In this document: in pieces, positions 44,101 to 56,150 of the stretch
How the letters are laid out: each line of letters begins with the position of its first letter
Numbering within the stretch: the stretch's first letter is position 1
Assembly (NCBI GenBank): GCA_001598975.1
Contig: BBXU01000127.1
Location: 1-64,000 of the forward strand
DNA from: Parachlorella kessleri
Lineage: Eukaryota > Chlorophyta > Trebouxiophyceae > Chlorellales > Chlorellaceae
DNA: 64,000 nucleotides
Reading direction: 5' to 3'
The notes under the pieces: generated by a model
Seen by the model: the letters and a program-made list of their open reading frames with translations, nothing else
Told to the model about the DNA's origin: nothing
Database searches by the model: none
Made by a program: the position numbers and the translations under genes

Positions 44101-46184
44101 ACGAGGTGTTCAGTGCGCTGCAGCGGCGCTATCGCGGGGCACGGCTGCAGATGGTGGACTTTGGCATGCGCAGGATGTCGTTGCGGGAGCAGGTGGGAGG
44201 CAGACTGTGGACCCTACCCTGGGACGGCTTGCTTGGTCATGCTTCCTAAAGACCTAGAAAAAAGGGCAGTCTATGCACTCCTGGGCTAAAGGCCTGCTTT
44301 GGGCAGCGTGTATTGGGGGAGTGGGGGGCGTCAGGCAGCAAGGGGCCAGCTGCTGGTCCCTGGTCTGGCCGATGTGTGACAATATGGACCAGGCAATGGG
44401 GGTGGTCCAAAGCGGCCCTCACGCCTCGGGACGCAATCACTCCCCCAATGGGCATGGTCAGGCTAACCAATCCAGCCTGGCCATGCCGTTCCCAGCTGTG
44501 GCGACCTCCCCACACTGCAGGCTGAGCTCATGTCTGAGTCGAGCATACTTATATCGCCCTGCGGAGGCATCGCCACCTCGCTCGTCTTTCTGCGGCCAGG
44601 CTCTACAGGTAGGCTGACAAGAGCGCATACCTGTTGGGAGGTGTGCGGGAACGGCCCTCTCGTTATTGCAGGCATCGCCAGATACCCTGTGTCTGTCGCC
44701 AGACACCCCGTGTTTGGGGATTTGGCGCTCCGCCCCTTGAGCATCACCTGGTTGTTATGGGCTGGAGCCGGTCGGGCAGTCTGACAGTATCAGGTCCGTC
44801 TGGTCCACTGGCTGTGCAGTATGGTCATACAGCCGACTAACCTACAAGGTTGCAGCGGGGCTCTTGCCCTGCATGCGGCTGACTATGGTGCCACCTGTGC
44901 CCTTTGCCGCTGCAGCCATCCTGTTCAACTACTTCCACACGCTGAGGAACCGCAGCGTGCAGATGGAGGATGTCTTCTACAAGTGAGGACAACGGCTGGG
45001 TACCTGTCTGCAATGCCACCGATGTAGCGGGGTGCCGAGGGCATGCGACGCAGCTGGCCACATGGCTTTCAGGCCAATGACGATTTTGCCTCAGCTTGGC
45101 TGTCCCGTAGCCAACTGTGTCTTGTCGCTCAGCTGGCATGCTTCCAGCGACCTGTCTCGCCCCTTGCTAGGCTTACTCTGCTATACTTTAGTCACCAGCG
45201 TCGTGCCATGATGCTGCAGGCATTTGGAGTACCTGGACCTCCAGTACTTCCCCGTCAGCTTGAAGGACTACAACCAGACACGGTGCGGTTGTGGTCCTTG
45301 CCGGCCTGCTTGTGACTTGCTGCCAGCCCCCCCTGCCCTTGCCTAGATCCTCTGCTCTGTTCTGAACGCTGCCGGCTATCGGCTATCGCACCTTTGGGCA
45401 CACTCACAAGCGCGCAAAACCTCGTGCTCAGCACTGGGCATGCCTAGGTCTTTGCTGCATTGTATGGCTCCTATGGGTGATGCGAAGATTGACCCTGCTG
45501 CGCCTCTGTTGCTCCTGGGCCGCAGCGACCGGCCCCAGTGTGAGCTTGTGGAGGGCGGCAAGAGGCCGGGGGACCGGCGGTACCGGCTGTCAGGCGCCCT
45601 GGTCAATTGCAACATCCGGCTGGATGGGAGGGGGCTGCAGGCAAGTTGGCGACGCCCCAGGACCTGCCAGGGGGCGCTAGTTGCCACAGCTTGGGCCTCT
45701 TCCCCAGCAGTGTACACTGCTGCCACGGCCCTCGCCAAGCTTGTTTTGTGCAGAACGTATGCGTGCCTTGCCTCTCTGGTCATGGTGAGCGGCAGGCCAG
45801 TGGGCACTCATCTCTTGAGCCTTTCTAGCCTATCTGCTGCAGCGCTTGGTGGATATCGTAGACAATGCCATGCTGCGCTGGGCCGCCCGCACTGGGCGCT
45901 ATGCGGCGGTGGCGTCGCTGCGCGGCGCTGGCCGCTTCCCTGTGCTGGCGCCCTCTGAGAGCAACATTGATAGCAGGGGCTCTCAGGCAACGGCAGGTGC
46001 GCATGCGGATGGCCAGCAGCAGCAGCAGCGTGTGGAGGGCGGCACTAGCAGCGGCGGAGATGCAACGCAGTGGACAGCTGTTGAGGAGGAGGATGAGGAG
46101 ATGCTAGCCGTGGAGGAGGGCGGGATGACTACCACGAAGGTGCATGTCAAGGGACAGACGGAAGATGCTTCCAACGGGCGATAA
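41173..46184 (+). CDS. Glycosyltransferase family 61 (EOGT/XylT-like) with N-terminal signal anchor
   Basis: Fourteen exons, 41173-41254, 41366-41498, 41694-41773, 42061-42132, 42331-42478, 42654-42767, 43042-43252, 43589-43729, 44076-44192, 44521-44608, 44916-44982, 45220-45282, 45526-45640, 45843-46184, sum to 591 codons. The ATG opens a hydrophobic segment (LSYLAFVAVVALIISVQ) that fits a type II Golgi/ER anchor. The catalytic GT61 (DUF563) domain shows the N-terminal Cys-rich entry, VYDVLVPLFNMQHLFG, the VLAGTGFLSRRMSR turn and the C-terminal donor-site loop ISPCGGIATSLVFLRPGS, which stands where other members have a GPHGAG-type loop. GT61 enzymes add xylose, arabinose or O-GlcNAc to glycans or proteins; the acceptor here cannot be told. 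The intron after 45640 uses a GC donor (CAG|gcaagt). The last exon adds a Gln/Glu-rich tail without homology. Confidence 0.85.
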
Positions 46185-47241
46185 TGGGGAGGGTGATAGA
46201 AGAGGCCCCATTTGCAGGGCCGCGCCACTTCCGTCCCATCCAGCCTGCAAAGGAGCACATGCTGGCAGGAGGGGAGTAATGGACGCCATGATGCCCACTG
46301 TTGGGCTCCCAGTTGGCACACCGGGGCCATCAACACGCCCACGATAATGTGTGGCAGCCGCTTGAATGTGATGTTCACATGGTGTGGCTGGACTGAGGTC
46401 CCTCCCAGCAGCCGAGCTACTACTCCTAAGCCATTTCATCCAGTCAAGGGTCCGGAAGGGAAACGTATGAAAACCTGACATGAAACCTGACAGACATGCT
46501 GACCTGCCCTACCTGGGCAAGTGGACAGGGCATGGTGTTATTATTTGTTATGGAACGTAGGCAAGGCATGTTTCTTAAAATTAGATAAGGCTAAGGTATC
46601 ATACGCAGGCATAGGCAGCTTAGCCAGGCGAGTGTTATTTCATCTTTCTTGCAGCAGCGTGGTGTAGTCCCTGAGATCTTCTTTCATGTTTTTCTTCTAT
46701 GATCTTAAGTCGCTGCTCACCTTTGCCTTTGCTTGACCCGGTTGCGCTGTTTCGTTTGTCATTTACCTCGTGTTTGGTTTGAGCAGTACATGTAGGTGGT
46801 GCTGCTTGCGTTGGCTCAGGACCTAGGGTATGAAACTTCGCTACTCTCATGACATAGATCCTGCTGGGCTAGCCATTAATGCAGCAGCATGGGCATTGCT
46901 TGTATCCTTTTATTCTAGTGGAGGCCTGACGTTGTGACGCAGAAATCAAAGTATGTCTTGATGCGCTCGCGCGTAGGCTCCGATCTCATGCTCAGCATGC
47001 GCGAGTAGTCACTGCCAGGCACATCCTCCCCCGTGAGACAGATACCACACTGCCAGTCCCTCGCGTCGCCAAAGTCGACAGCGTCCTTGCGTGGGGCCTC
47101 GCGGCGTTGTATAGCTGAGCTTTGAGAGGAACCTAGCGCAAGCCCTAGGCCCCCACTCTTGCAGTCCCAGTGGCCGGCTAGAGAGCCCTCATCCCTCTCT
47201 TCTTTCCTTAGAACTTTTGTCTGTAACAAGGCCGAAGTGTC
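46185..47241. other. Spacer with two minus-strand open frames, not called as genes
   Basis: On the minus strand an ATG frame of 71 codons (46850-46635) encodes a very basic peptide ending in KHERRSQGLHHAAARKMK, and a 104-codon frame without ATG (47229-46915) ends 13 nt from the nicotinamidase start. The two could be exons of one small minus-strand gene, but I could not find good splice sites joining them. No TGTAA follows the GT61 stop closely. Confidence 0.35.
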
Positions 47242-49445
47242 ATGGCCTGGCTGATCAGAAGAAGGGACGCACCTTTTGTGATTCTGCTGGCTTTGCTGGC
47301 TACCCCGTGGGGCGCAGTAAGCTGCACTCGTGAGCTGAAACAGAGTAGTCCGGAAGTCAATGCGCTAGTAGTTGTGGATGTTCAGCCGTGCTTCATGCCC
47401 GGAGGGAGGTAAGTATTGTGAGAGACACAGACACTTACAGAGAACTGTTCATTAGACCCATCCTCTGACACTGCCTATGTACCCTTCTCTTGCAGCCTGC
47501 CTGTCACTGAGGGCGACCAGGTGGTGCCACTTATAAATGACCTCCTAGACCTGCCCTGGGATATTGTCGCCTTCACCCAAGACTATCACCCGTTATTCCA
47601 CGTCAGCTTTGCAAGCACCCACCACTTGGAGCCTTATGAGGTGCGAACTGATGCTTCACTACCCAATGCCCTGATACAGAAGAAGGACCGCCCAGAGTGG
47701 AGCCCCTAGCCAATCGCCTCACCTTTCTTGGACGCCTCCTTGCAGCCCATCACCCTATGGTACACAGAAGACGCCCAGCTGTGTAACTTCACGGCTGACG
47801 TGTTTGACTACTTGGTTGGCGACGAAGCACTGGAGGTCTGCGATGTGGATGGGGAGGCTGCGCATGAAGTCAGCCAAATGTTGTGGCCCGACCACTGCAT
47901 CCAGGTGAGGCAGGGAGAGCGACGCTGGTGCCTGATAGGTAGCCATCGCATAGCAGTAGTGCAAGCGTCAGTGGCAGACACTGAGCAGCACTGTGATACT
48001 TGCAGCGACAGTGTGTGCCCTCCAGCATGCCCTCGCACTTGACCTACCACTCGCCGAATTTGCGCCCTGCCTGCAGAACACCACGGAAGGCGCCTTGCAT
48101 GAGGACCTGGCATTCAATCCTGGCGCGCATTACCTCATCCGCAAGGGTGGGTTGGTCTCCAACAACATGCACTTACAAATGCGACCCGGGCAACTCCTGG
48201 GACCCTGCTGCAGTGTATATGTATTTAACATGCTGCAGATAGATCTTTGGTTGCACCTTTTCTTGGTCTCCCCAACTTGGCGGGGTGGTGCATTCTATGG
48301 AGTACAACTGGTACTTGACCTTGTGGTTGTGTGCACAATACATCCTGGCTCTCCGTTGGCCCCACTGTTGCGGGACTAACAGCTGCATGGTCAGGTGGTC
48401 GTGCGCGGTCAATCTAGACCTGTATTGAGAGCTTTCGGAGGTGCAAGTCGCTTTCACAATGAAAAGGAATGTGGAACTACTGCAGGCTATGAAAACCAAA
48501 TAGATGCCTACAGCGGCTTCTTTGACAATGGGCATTTCCGCATGACTGAACTCCCGGCCCTTTTTGAGGAGGCGGGGGTGACCAATGTGTATGGTGCGTG
48601 GCTGTCGGTCAGCCTACAGCAGCACCACGTAGGCTGGTTCTGGTCGGGTGCAACCTAGCTGGCAGCAAGAGCGGGAGGTCTGTGATCACTAGAAGCCAGC
48701 TGTGAATACTCGACAGCATTTCACAGCCTGGGACCTCCCCTGCTTGCCCAATGAAAGCACGCATGACAGCAATGGCAGCCTCTCATGCATGACAAATCGT
48801 TGTCAGCTATGACCTTCTTGCTTGGCTTGGGCATCGATCCCCGGCCCACCTCCTCCAGTGCGCAAGGAGTGACATGGTGCTGACTGCTGGCTTGCGACTC
48901 ACACTACGCGTGTTTCTGCAGTGGTGGGCCTGGCCTACGACTACTGTGTGTCATGGACCGCAAAGGACGCTCGTGCCCTTGGCTACAAGGTATAGTCAAC
49001 GGGGCGGACATAGGCCTGTCTCTGAGGATGACTGCCTGGGCTGATGGGGGTTAGGGCCAGCTTAGCACTGCCACCTGGAGCTATTACCTCGGGTGTGTGT
49101 CAGGTTATCCTACACAAGGGGCGTAAACAAATATCTGCAATGCGCGCAGCCAATCTCTGCTGTTCCACCTCTGCAGGTGGCAGTCATTCAGGATGCGACG
49201 CGTGGGATTGACCCTGAGACGATGCAGCAGGCAACAGATGATATGACCGACTTGGGGATTGAGGTGTGTGATTATTGTGCTGGCTGCCTGTTGCTGGTGC
49301 TGCTGCCTGTAAGCTGCTGTATACACTGCGCTCAGTGTGCTTGTCCGTCACCATGACAGCTTAGTACATTAGTCCAATGTGCCTTTGCTCTGATGGCCCG
49401 CTGCAGATCATCGACAGCTCTGACCTGTTGGAGTCCATTTCATGA
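47242..49445 (+). CDS. Nicotinamidase (isochorismatase-like hydrolase) with N-terminal signal peptide
   Basis: Nicotinamidase hydrolyses nicotinamide to nicotinate and ammonia, the first step of the NAD salvage route used by plants, algae and yeast. Eight exons, 47242-47408, 47496-47640, 47746-47904, 48077-48146, 48486-48593, 48922-48989, 49177-49263, 49407-49445, give 280 residues. Catalytic residues are all visible: Asp in LVVVDVQPCF, Lys in YLIRKG and Cys in YDYCVSWTAKDA. The metal-binding Asp-X-His is in TQDYHP, and a further His in the middle domain (PDHC) completes the site. The start ATG precedes RRR and a long hydrophobic run (VILLALLATPWGAVSC), which reads as a signal peptide; the yeast and plant enzymes usually lack one. 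An insert between the third exon and the Lys region makes it longer than the about 216-residue yeast enzyme. TGTAA lies at 49589-49593, 144 nt after the stop. Confidence 0.88.
48321..48420 (+). mobile_element. Dispersed ~100-bp repeat, copy C
   Basis: Located in the nicotinamidase intron between the exons ending at 48146 and starting at 48486. It matches copy A over tacatcctggct and, with unchanged spacing, gggact and gcatggtcag. The end motif is mutated to tctagacct. Confidence 0.6.
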
Positions 49446-50132
49446 TCAGGCTGCCAAGTTGGAGCGGAGCGTAAACCCATGGGTTGGCCAACGCATATGT
49501 GGCTTCAAACCTCCAAGCTTCCTTTATTCCACAGCAGGCGCCTGCCAATTGGCACGCAGCCAGCAACCATTGCTTTTCCACGAATCCATGTAAATGCTGC
49601 CACCCATGCGAAAATGCTTGACTTTTCTTTTGCCCAGCAGGATGGTAAACTGTCATATCTGCAATGTCTTACTGCTACCTTCTTTTTCCCTGGTCGCCAG
49701 GTACTGTACACTGCTGTGATCCTGTGATGCCCTGAATGCTCACATCCACAATGCATGCATGTGACCTCACTGAGTGCGACACTATTCTACCAATATGTGA
49801 AAGGACGACCATATATTTTGTACATAGCCTAAAATCTTTCTACAATGTAATGCAGCCCCGGTGAACACTGAGGGGTAGACAGTGCAGCAAGGAGGACCGT
49901 CAACAGAACAGCCAGGCGGAGGGAATAAGCGCCACAAACACTATGCATCACGATACATTGGCAGCATAGGCACACCAAACGCGCTGGGCGGAAGGCATGC
50001 GACACTGCTTGCTACCTTTCAGCTGTCGGCCAAGTAAGCCAGGGGGACCCCAGAGGCCTAGTCCAGAGGCGCTGCCACTAAACAATCACGTCCAAGACAC
50101 CACATTCGCAGATCACAGCGTGCTGGCCTTGT
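49446..50132. other. Convergent spacer between nicotinamidase and CLEC16A
   Basis: The 3' flanks of both genes. TGTAA occurs on the plus strand at 49589-49593 and 49846-49850. I find no coding exon or RNA gene. Confidence 0.5.
49589..49593 (+). promoter_or_regulatory. TGTAA polyadenylation signal of the nicotinamidase gene
   Basis: Pentamer 144 nt after the stop codon at 49445; a second TGTAA stands at 49846-49850. Confidence 0.45.
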
Positions 50133-53100
50133 TCAGCCTGCAGGACCCAGCAGGGGCAGCAGCACATGCCGGTAGAGCTCCCTCATCCCCCGAGCACTTT
50201 CCTCCACAAGTTCCCTGGCCGCTGCTGCTTCCTCAGCTTTTGGGAATGCCAGCACCCAGTGGCCTGCCACCAACTGCCGCTCCAGGTTCAGTAGCACCAT
50301 GCCTGGATTGGATGCTGCAACCACGCGCAGCACAGCGCGGGCCTGTGGCCTGACGCGCACATGCAGCCACCTGGGGTGCTGCTCATCCACCCGCGGGCAG
50401 GTGCCTAGCAGCGGCGCTGCCGATAGCACCACGCCAGTGTTTGGACGGGTGCCCGGATCCGCGACCACCACCACTGGGACTGCTGCTGCTGCCGCTGCTG
50501 CGAGTGCCTCTGGCTTGACCCATGCCAGACGCTCTGCCATGCTGCTGTGGCGGCTGCTAATGCCCGTCCTAAGGGGTTCGGCTGCTGCTGGTGTTGCTGC
50601 CGCTGGTGCTGCTAGCGCGTCACTGCCCACAGCTGCGGCCTTGCCTACCACGGTGATCTTGCTTTCTTCGCTGCTGACATTGCTTTGACTCAGGGCACCG
50701 GTAGCAGCATTGACAGGGCCGCCCCCTTCCACATAGCCAGGGAGCCCCTCCACCGCAAAGTACACCTTACGCTCCTGGCCTCGTGAAAAGGCTACCATGC
50801 AGCTCAGCCGGTGGCTCAGCAATATGTGCGACCCCTCAGTCACCTCCCCAGATGGTGGCACAGCGGCACCACTAGGGACGCTGCTAACTGCACTAGCCTG
50901 CTGCTTCTGCTGCTGATGTGCGGGTGGGAGAGCAATTGGTGGGTGAGGTGGGACCTCGCCACCAAGCAGCAATTGCTGGATTTGTGTGAGCGCCACGAGG
51001 GTGTGCATGGCTAGGTAGGCGATCTTTGCGGCGGTGGCTGCATTGGCTGCGGGTCCCTCCTCATCGCCCTCTTTCTGATCCAACAGCTGCCATCGCAGCT
51101 CTTGAACCAGCACGCCCTGCGCATATAGCCAGGCAGGTCAAGAGGTGTTGTCATCACATCTGAGGAGAAAGGCAGCAAACAAGGCTGCTCCACTGTCAGC
51201 AGGGGCTCTTCCAATCTTTACAGATTATTGATTGTACCCAAGCGACATACGCGACATGACAACCCCGGTCCAGTGAGTACCAATGTCAACTTGCTTGTCA
51301 GATATCTGATTCGTATAGCCACAGATTTAGAAGGTAGCTAAAACAAGGCGGCTGCACAAGTCTGCACCATTCTTAATGCCCACCATGCTCATTGTGCACA
51401 GGAGACCTCAGTGCAGCTAAGTCAAGCCAGCCTCACCTGCATCCAGGTGTGCACTGCCACATGCACGCTGCCAGCTCCAGTGTGCAACACAGACTGCCGA
51501 GACCGGCCCCACTCTCGCTCGACCAAAGGGCCGAGTACATCACACCAGGGCCCGTGCACTTGCGCCTGGGCCGCTAGCTGCGCCTGCCGCAACGCTGCTG
51601 CAACCAGTGCTGCCTGGCTGGGAGCCAGCTCAGCGCCTGCAGAGCAAAGCAATTCATTCATGGTATCCAGGCTAGCACAGTAACCCTCAAGCTCCCTGCG
51701 GCACACAGAATGGCAGGCAAGACAATACAGTTCTGCAGCATGTTTGTTCCATGCAATATTATGGTTGAACTGGTACCAAAAGCAGAGTATCCCACTGCAG
51801 CTTCAGCCTAAGCAAAGCAAGCTCAATCCAGAACGCCACCTGCTCACCTGCCTTGCCAACGCTGAGCAGCTTGTTGAGCAACCAGCCCAGCGTAAGTATT
51901 GCAAGTGGCGGCAGCAGGTCACAGCCCAGCAGGCCTAGCAACGAGCTTGCCACCTCAGCAAACTGTGCTTCACCATAGGCGTCATCCATGCTTCCACTTG
52001 CAAGCTCTACAAACATAGTGACGCCTCTGGCGTTATGGCTGCCCTCTGTTTGCGACTGGCTGCTGGGCCCAGAACTACGGCCGGGGCCGGCCTGCTGCTG
52101 CATGTGTGGTGTCAGATGTGCAGGGTCGATAGCTGTTGGGCCAGGCAAGCTGGGACTAGTGCTGCGGCTAGGCTGCGCCGCTGCACCCACCAACTCTGGG
52201 GTAGACGCCTCTTGCTCAGCATCGCCTGCTAGGGAGCCAGCACGCGGCGACCTTGCATGCGGCGAGGAGGCTGCGCTGTCATGCGTTGCCAGCCTGGCCA
52301 CGGCCTGCCCCTCGACAGGAGAGTGCGGACTGGCACCTGCAACTGATCCCTCTACAGCTGCTGCCTCACTTCCAGAAAGCGCCCCTGAGGCAGATGCCTC
52401 ATCAATGCTATTGCTGCCGCTCATTGCCTCGCTGCCGCTGGCATTTGCATCTGCCGTCGCACTGCTTGGCTCATACAGCGGCAAGCTGGGAGGAACAGAG
52501 GCGCCCACAGCAGCTGCTCCTGCAGAGGCTGCTTCGGCTTGAGTAGCACCTGCTTCACCCACCGCTACCTCCATTGCCGCCCCCTCCGTCAGCTGCGAAG
52601 CAGAGTCTGCCAATGCTGCTGGCGGCAGCTGGAGGTCGCGCTCAGCAGCAGGTGCTGCAAGGCTTGGCGCTGGTGACGGCACAGGGGAGCTTAAAGAAGC
52701 TCCGGCTGTCAGCGCCGCCAGCAGTTGTCGCTGTTTTCGGCGGCGGCGCGGCAGCAGGCCTGCAAGGACGGGAGTTGACTGCCTGAATTCAACATCCTGG
52801 GATATAACTGCCCCGCTGAAGCATCCCTGGGATGCTGGCAAAGGTGCAGTGCAAGCAAGCTTCCCCACACATACGAGCTCCAAACAGGCCTGGGACACTA
52901 GGTACCTCTTCTGACACCAAATCCAGCCGATTACCAAATCCAACTCCAGTCAGGGTCTGCAACCTGGGGAACCCAGGCACTCACCCATGAGTTCAAGGAG
53001 CTCCTCTGTCACAGCACGGCTGTGTACCAACGCTGCAAGTACCCGCACCGCTGCCGCTGCCAGCTGTGCGTCCGATCCTCGCAGCATGCCCATGAAAGCG

Positions 53101-55717
53101 GCTCGGTATGCTGCGGGGCTATACTGCAGCCGCACCAGTAAGCGGGTTGGCAGCGGAAGCGCAACTCCCTGTTCTGGCTGCCCAACGTCCAAGGACGCAG
53201 CGGCAAGCGCTGCTTCCTCTGCAGCCACCCCACGTAGCTCCAGCACTGGTGGCTGGTGGCCCCTTCGGCCCCGGGCAGATGGGGCTGGCGTACTGTGAGC
53301 TGCGGCGGAATCCACCCCAAGCTGCTGCTGCTGCTGCTGTGCCAAGCTGGCAGATAAAACGTAGCTGAAGCTGTCTGCAGGGCTGCCAGGGTGCGACCCA
53401 GCGCATGAGCCCTCCGTGCCACTAGGGGAGGGCGGCGGGAGCACTCCTGCTGCAGAACCGCCGAGGAGGGCGGCGAGGACTGTGGACAGCAAGGGCCGGT
53501 CGGTGACGGCATACAAAAGCCGCTCAAGCACATACAGGGAGCACAGCGGCCCCACTATGCCTCGCTCAACTGCAGGGCAAGAGAGAAGCGCATGGCATTT
53601 AGAGCACCAATAACACCCAGGCAGCTTAAACCAAAAGGGTGGCCACTTCAATTGTAGGCTACCATCCCAGTGCAGCAAGGTATACCTCCTTATTGCCAAT
53701 CCCCTGGAATCTGTCTGGCACTTGCCAAATTGCTGTCTGACCCCTGTTATCACGTGTATGCCATCTTGAATCTGATTCAAATGGTTTTAGAACACCCACC
53801 TGCTTTAGGCAGCCCATTCAGGACGTTAGGCCCTGCCGTGGGCGCTGCATTTGCGTGCACAGGTGCTGTTGCTCTAGTTCGAGCCAGCCCCAAGGTGAGT
53901 GTGGCAATATGTTGGGCGGCCACGTCCTCCTGTATGAGCGGCCAAAAGAGAACGGGCCCCACAAAGCTGCGCCAGAGGCAGTCGAGCAGCAGCTGCCTCA
54001 GGACTGGCACCCCTGCAACAGGCAGATGGACATGCAAGCACTAGCATCTCCACTCACTACAAGCACCATGACTGCTGTTAGCCCACTTGTCAGAAGTGCA
54101 TGAAAGGAAGTGCCGCTGCCAGGACATCATGGAAGGACAGCATCCAGGAGGGCTAGGTAGAAAAACAACCCTGACGACGGACCAGGCAGCAAACTGCCTT
54201 ACCTGTGCACAGCACGTCATTGCAATATGACAAGAGGTCCTCTATCTCCGCCAAGCACGACTCCAAAGAAGCGGGCGCCTGTGGGCTGGCCACATCCCAC
54301 GACGAGAGCAGGCGGTCCAGCACCTGCCATAGTCATGAAAGTAAGGTCTAGCCTCTGTGCACAACGCTTTCATGCACATATGTCGTCAAGAACAAAATGC
54401 GTCCAGGCCTTAACAGCCCTACCCTCCAAGGCTGAACACTTTAAACCCCAGTGTTTGATGAGCAAGCTGCAACATGCTGCAGGAAAAATCTTCGCAGCCT
54501 CCTTTCCACAGCCCCTGTCAACAAACGTGCTTCGCGCAGAAAGGAAGCAGGCCTCGTTGCAGGACCTCTGCACCTGGCACTGCTCGGCCATGTAGGCTAC
54601 CAGCTCCTGTAAGTAGTTTGAAGCCGTGGGCTGAGTCACAAAATGCTGGACGGCTGGCAGCGGGATGGCATATACATTCAGCGTGAGTGTCTTCACCGCT
54701 GTTCGCACCATGCCGTCGCGGTGGTTCACGAACTTGACCGCCTCTGCAACACAGACAGCAGCCATCAACTATTGACAGGAGGTTGATGATATATCACGAC
54801 CATGTTGCAGTGAAGTCCATCGCAGGTTACTAATACTTTTACCATCCTGCACGAGCACAATATATATGCAGACGCCTACCTACCTGTATAAAGGGGAAAG
54901 GAAGCACCACCACCCGGCAGCTGCTGGAAGAAGAACTGCACAGTTACTTCATTCAGCTTGAGGCTGATGGTCTTCAAAAGGTTAACATAGTACCCCTGCA
55001 GGCAGACAGCCACAGCGTCAGACTTCAACAACTTACAGGCACAGAAGTGCACTGCAGCACGCACTGCCGGGGCACGACCCTGCTTTGTAACCCTCCAACC
55101 AGCAGACACTAAAGAACCTGGACCGTGGGCAACGCCCATTAGTCAGCCTGCAGCAATGACTCACCAGCACCTCATCATCCTCAAAATCGAACCGCATGGT
55201 GACAATCTCGTTGATGTGGTTGTTGCTGAAGAGATAGTACACTGTCTGCTGGTTGCGCACGTTTTGTATTAGGATGCTGAGCGTCTGCAGCACCTGGGTA
55301 GCCACGTTCCCACGCCGGTTGCTGCGCTGCTGCAGTATCTGGTTAAAGTATGCCAGCAGGTTCTCAGTGAGGAAGTACTCCACCACTGACGGGTCATGCT
55401 GGTCGCCCCTGCAGGCAGCAATGAGATACACAGCTGGCAGCCGTGCGCAACAGGCCTGGAAGAGCCAGGCAGCTGCGCAATAGACCCGCCTGCCGCTGGA
55501 GCTTCCCGCACGACTGGGCCAGCTTGTATTTCCCTGCTCACCAGATCACTAGCTCCGCAATGCACCGCAGTGCCTCCACTACTGTGTCCCTGTTCGAGTC
55601 GGTAACAACCTGGTTCCGCAACAGGACACCGTGCAAATGGCGCAGCTCCTCAACGCTGAAGCGGTCCCTCTCGGCTGCGCCAAATAAGCTCGCCCAGAAG
55701 CCGCGCTGTGGCGACAT
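50133..55717 (-). CDS. CLEC16A/TT9 (GFS9) family protein with FPL domain
   Basis: CLEC16A (plant TT9/GFS9, fly Ema, worm GOP-1) is a peripheral membrane protein of endosomes and Golgi that promotes trafficking and autophagy. Ten minus-strand exons: 55717-55542, 55408-55165, 54995-54884, 54743-54574, 54323-54203, 54012-53800, 53569-52985, 52759-51848, 51636-51437, 51116-50133; 1238 residues, somewhat longer than human CLEC16A. The N-terminal FPL domain is well kept: ERDRFSVEELRHLHGVLL, VVEALRCIAELVIWGDQ, YYLFSNNHINEIVTMRFDF, YYVNLLKTISLKLNEVTVQF, EAVKFVNHRDGMVRTAVKTL. Then follow VLRQLLLDCLWRSFVGP and VERGIVGPLCSLYVLERLLY. The 52759-51848 exon is mostly Ser/Ala/Glu low complexity, a disordered insertion. 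The last exon ends in a conserved-looking WVLAFPKAEEAAAARELVEE helix. The ATG at 55717 precedes SPQRGFWASLFG. The gene is head to head with the PH-PLAT gene. Confidence 0.92.
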
Positions 55718-56150
55718 GCTCCAGGGGGGCGGTAGGGCGGACAACGAGCTAAGTCAGCATCATATTTGTTGCAGCATCCTGCTCCGTCTAGTGGCGTGAT
55801 CAGGCCCTCAATATACTCAGAATTGATGTGCGATACTGCATAACTGCCAGAGACCCTTGGCATTGACTTGCCCATTGCAATGACATACGATTACGCACCG
55901 GGTAGTCAAGAGTGGAGCGGGTTAGAGACTGTTTGCAGCCAGTAATTAATCACTTCCATAAATGCGCAATCACCACTAAGAACCGGAGCTTCTAAATCCA
56001 CCTCAAAGCTTCACCCGCAGTCATACCTGGCCAATTGACTGCCAGACGATCCAGCGCACCCAGGGCACCTCAGTTACTTCGCATGCGCTCTACATAGTCA
56101 CTCGCGTAGGAAGCTATCCATCCTCTCGGCATCAGCGGCGCCATCTACAG
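55718..56150. promoter_or_regulatory. Head-to-head spacer between CLEC16A and PH-PLAT genes, likely bidirectional promoter
   Basis: 433 bp between the two start codons, with lower GC than the coding DNA. No TATA-like box stands at a sensible distance on either side. I see no coding content. Confidence 0.5.
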
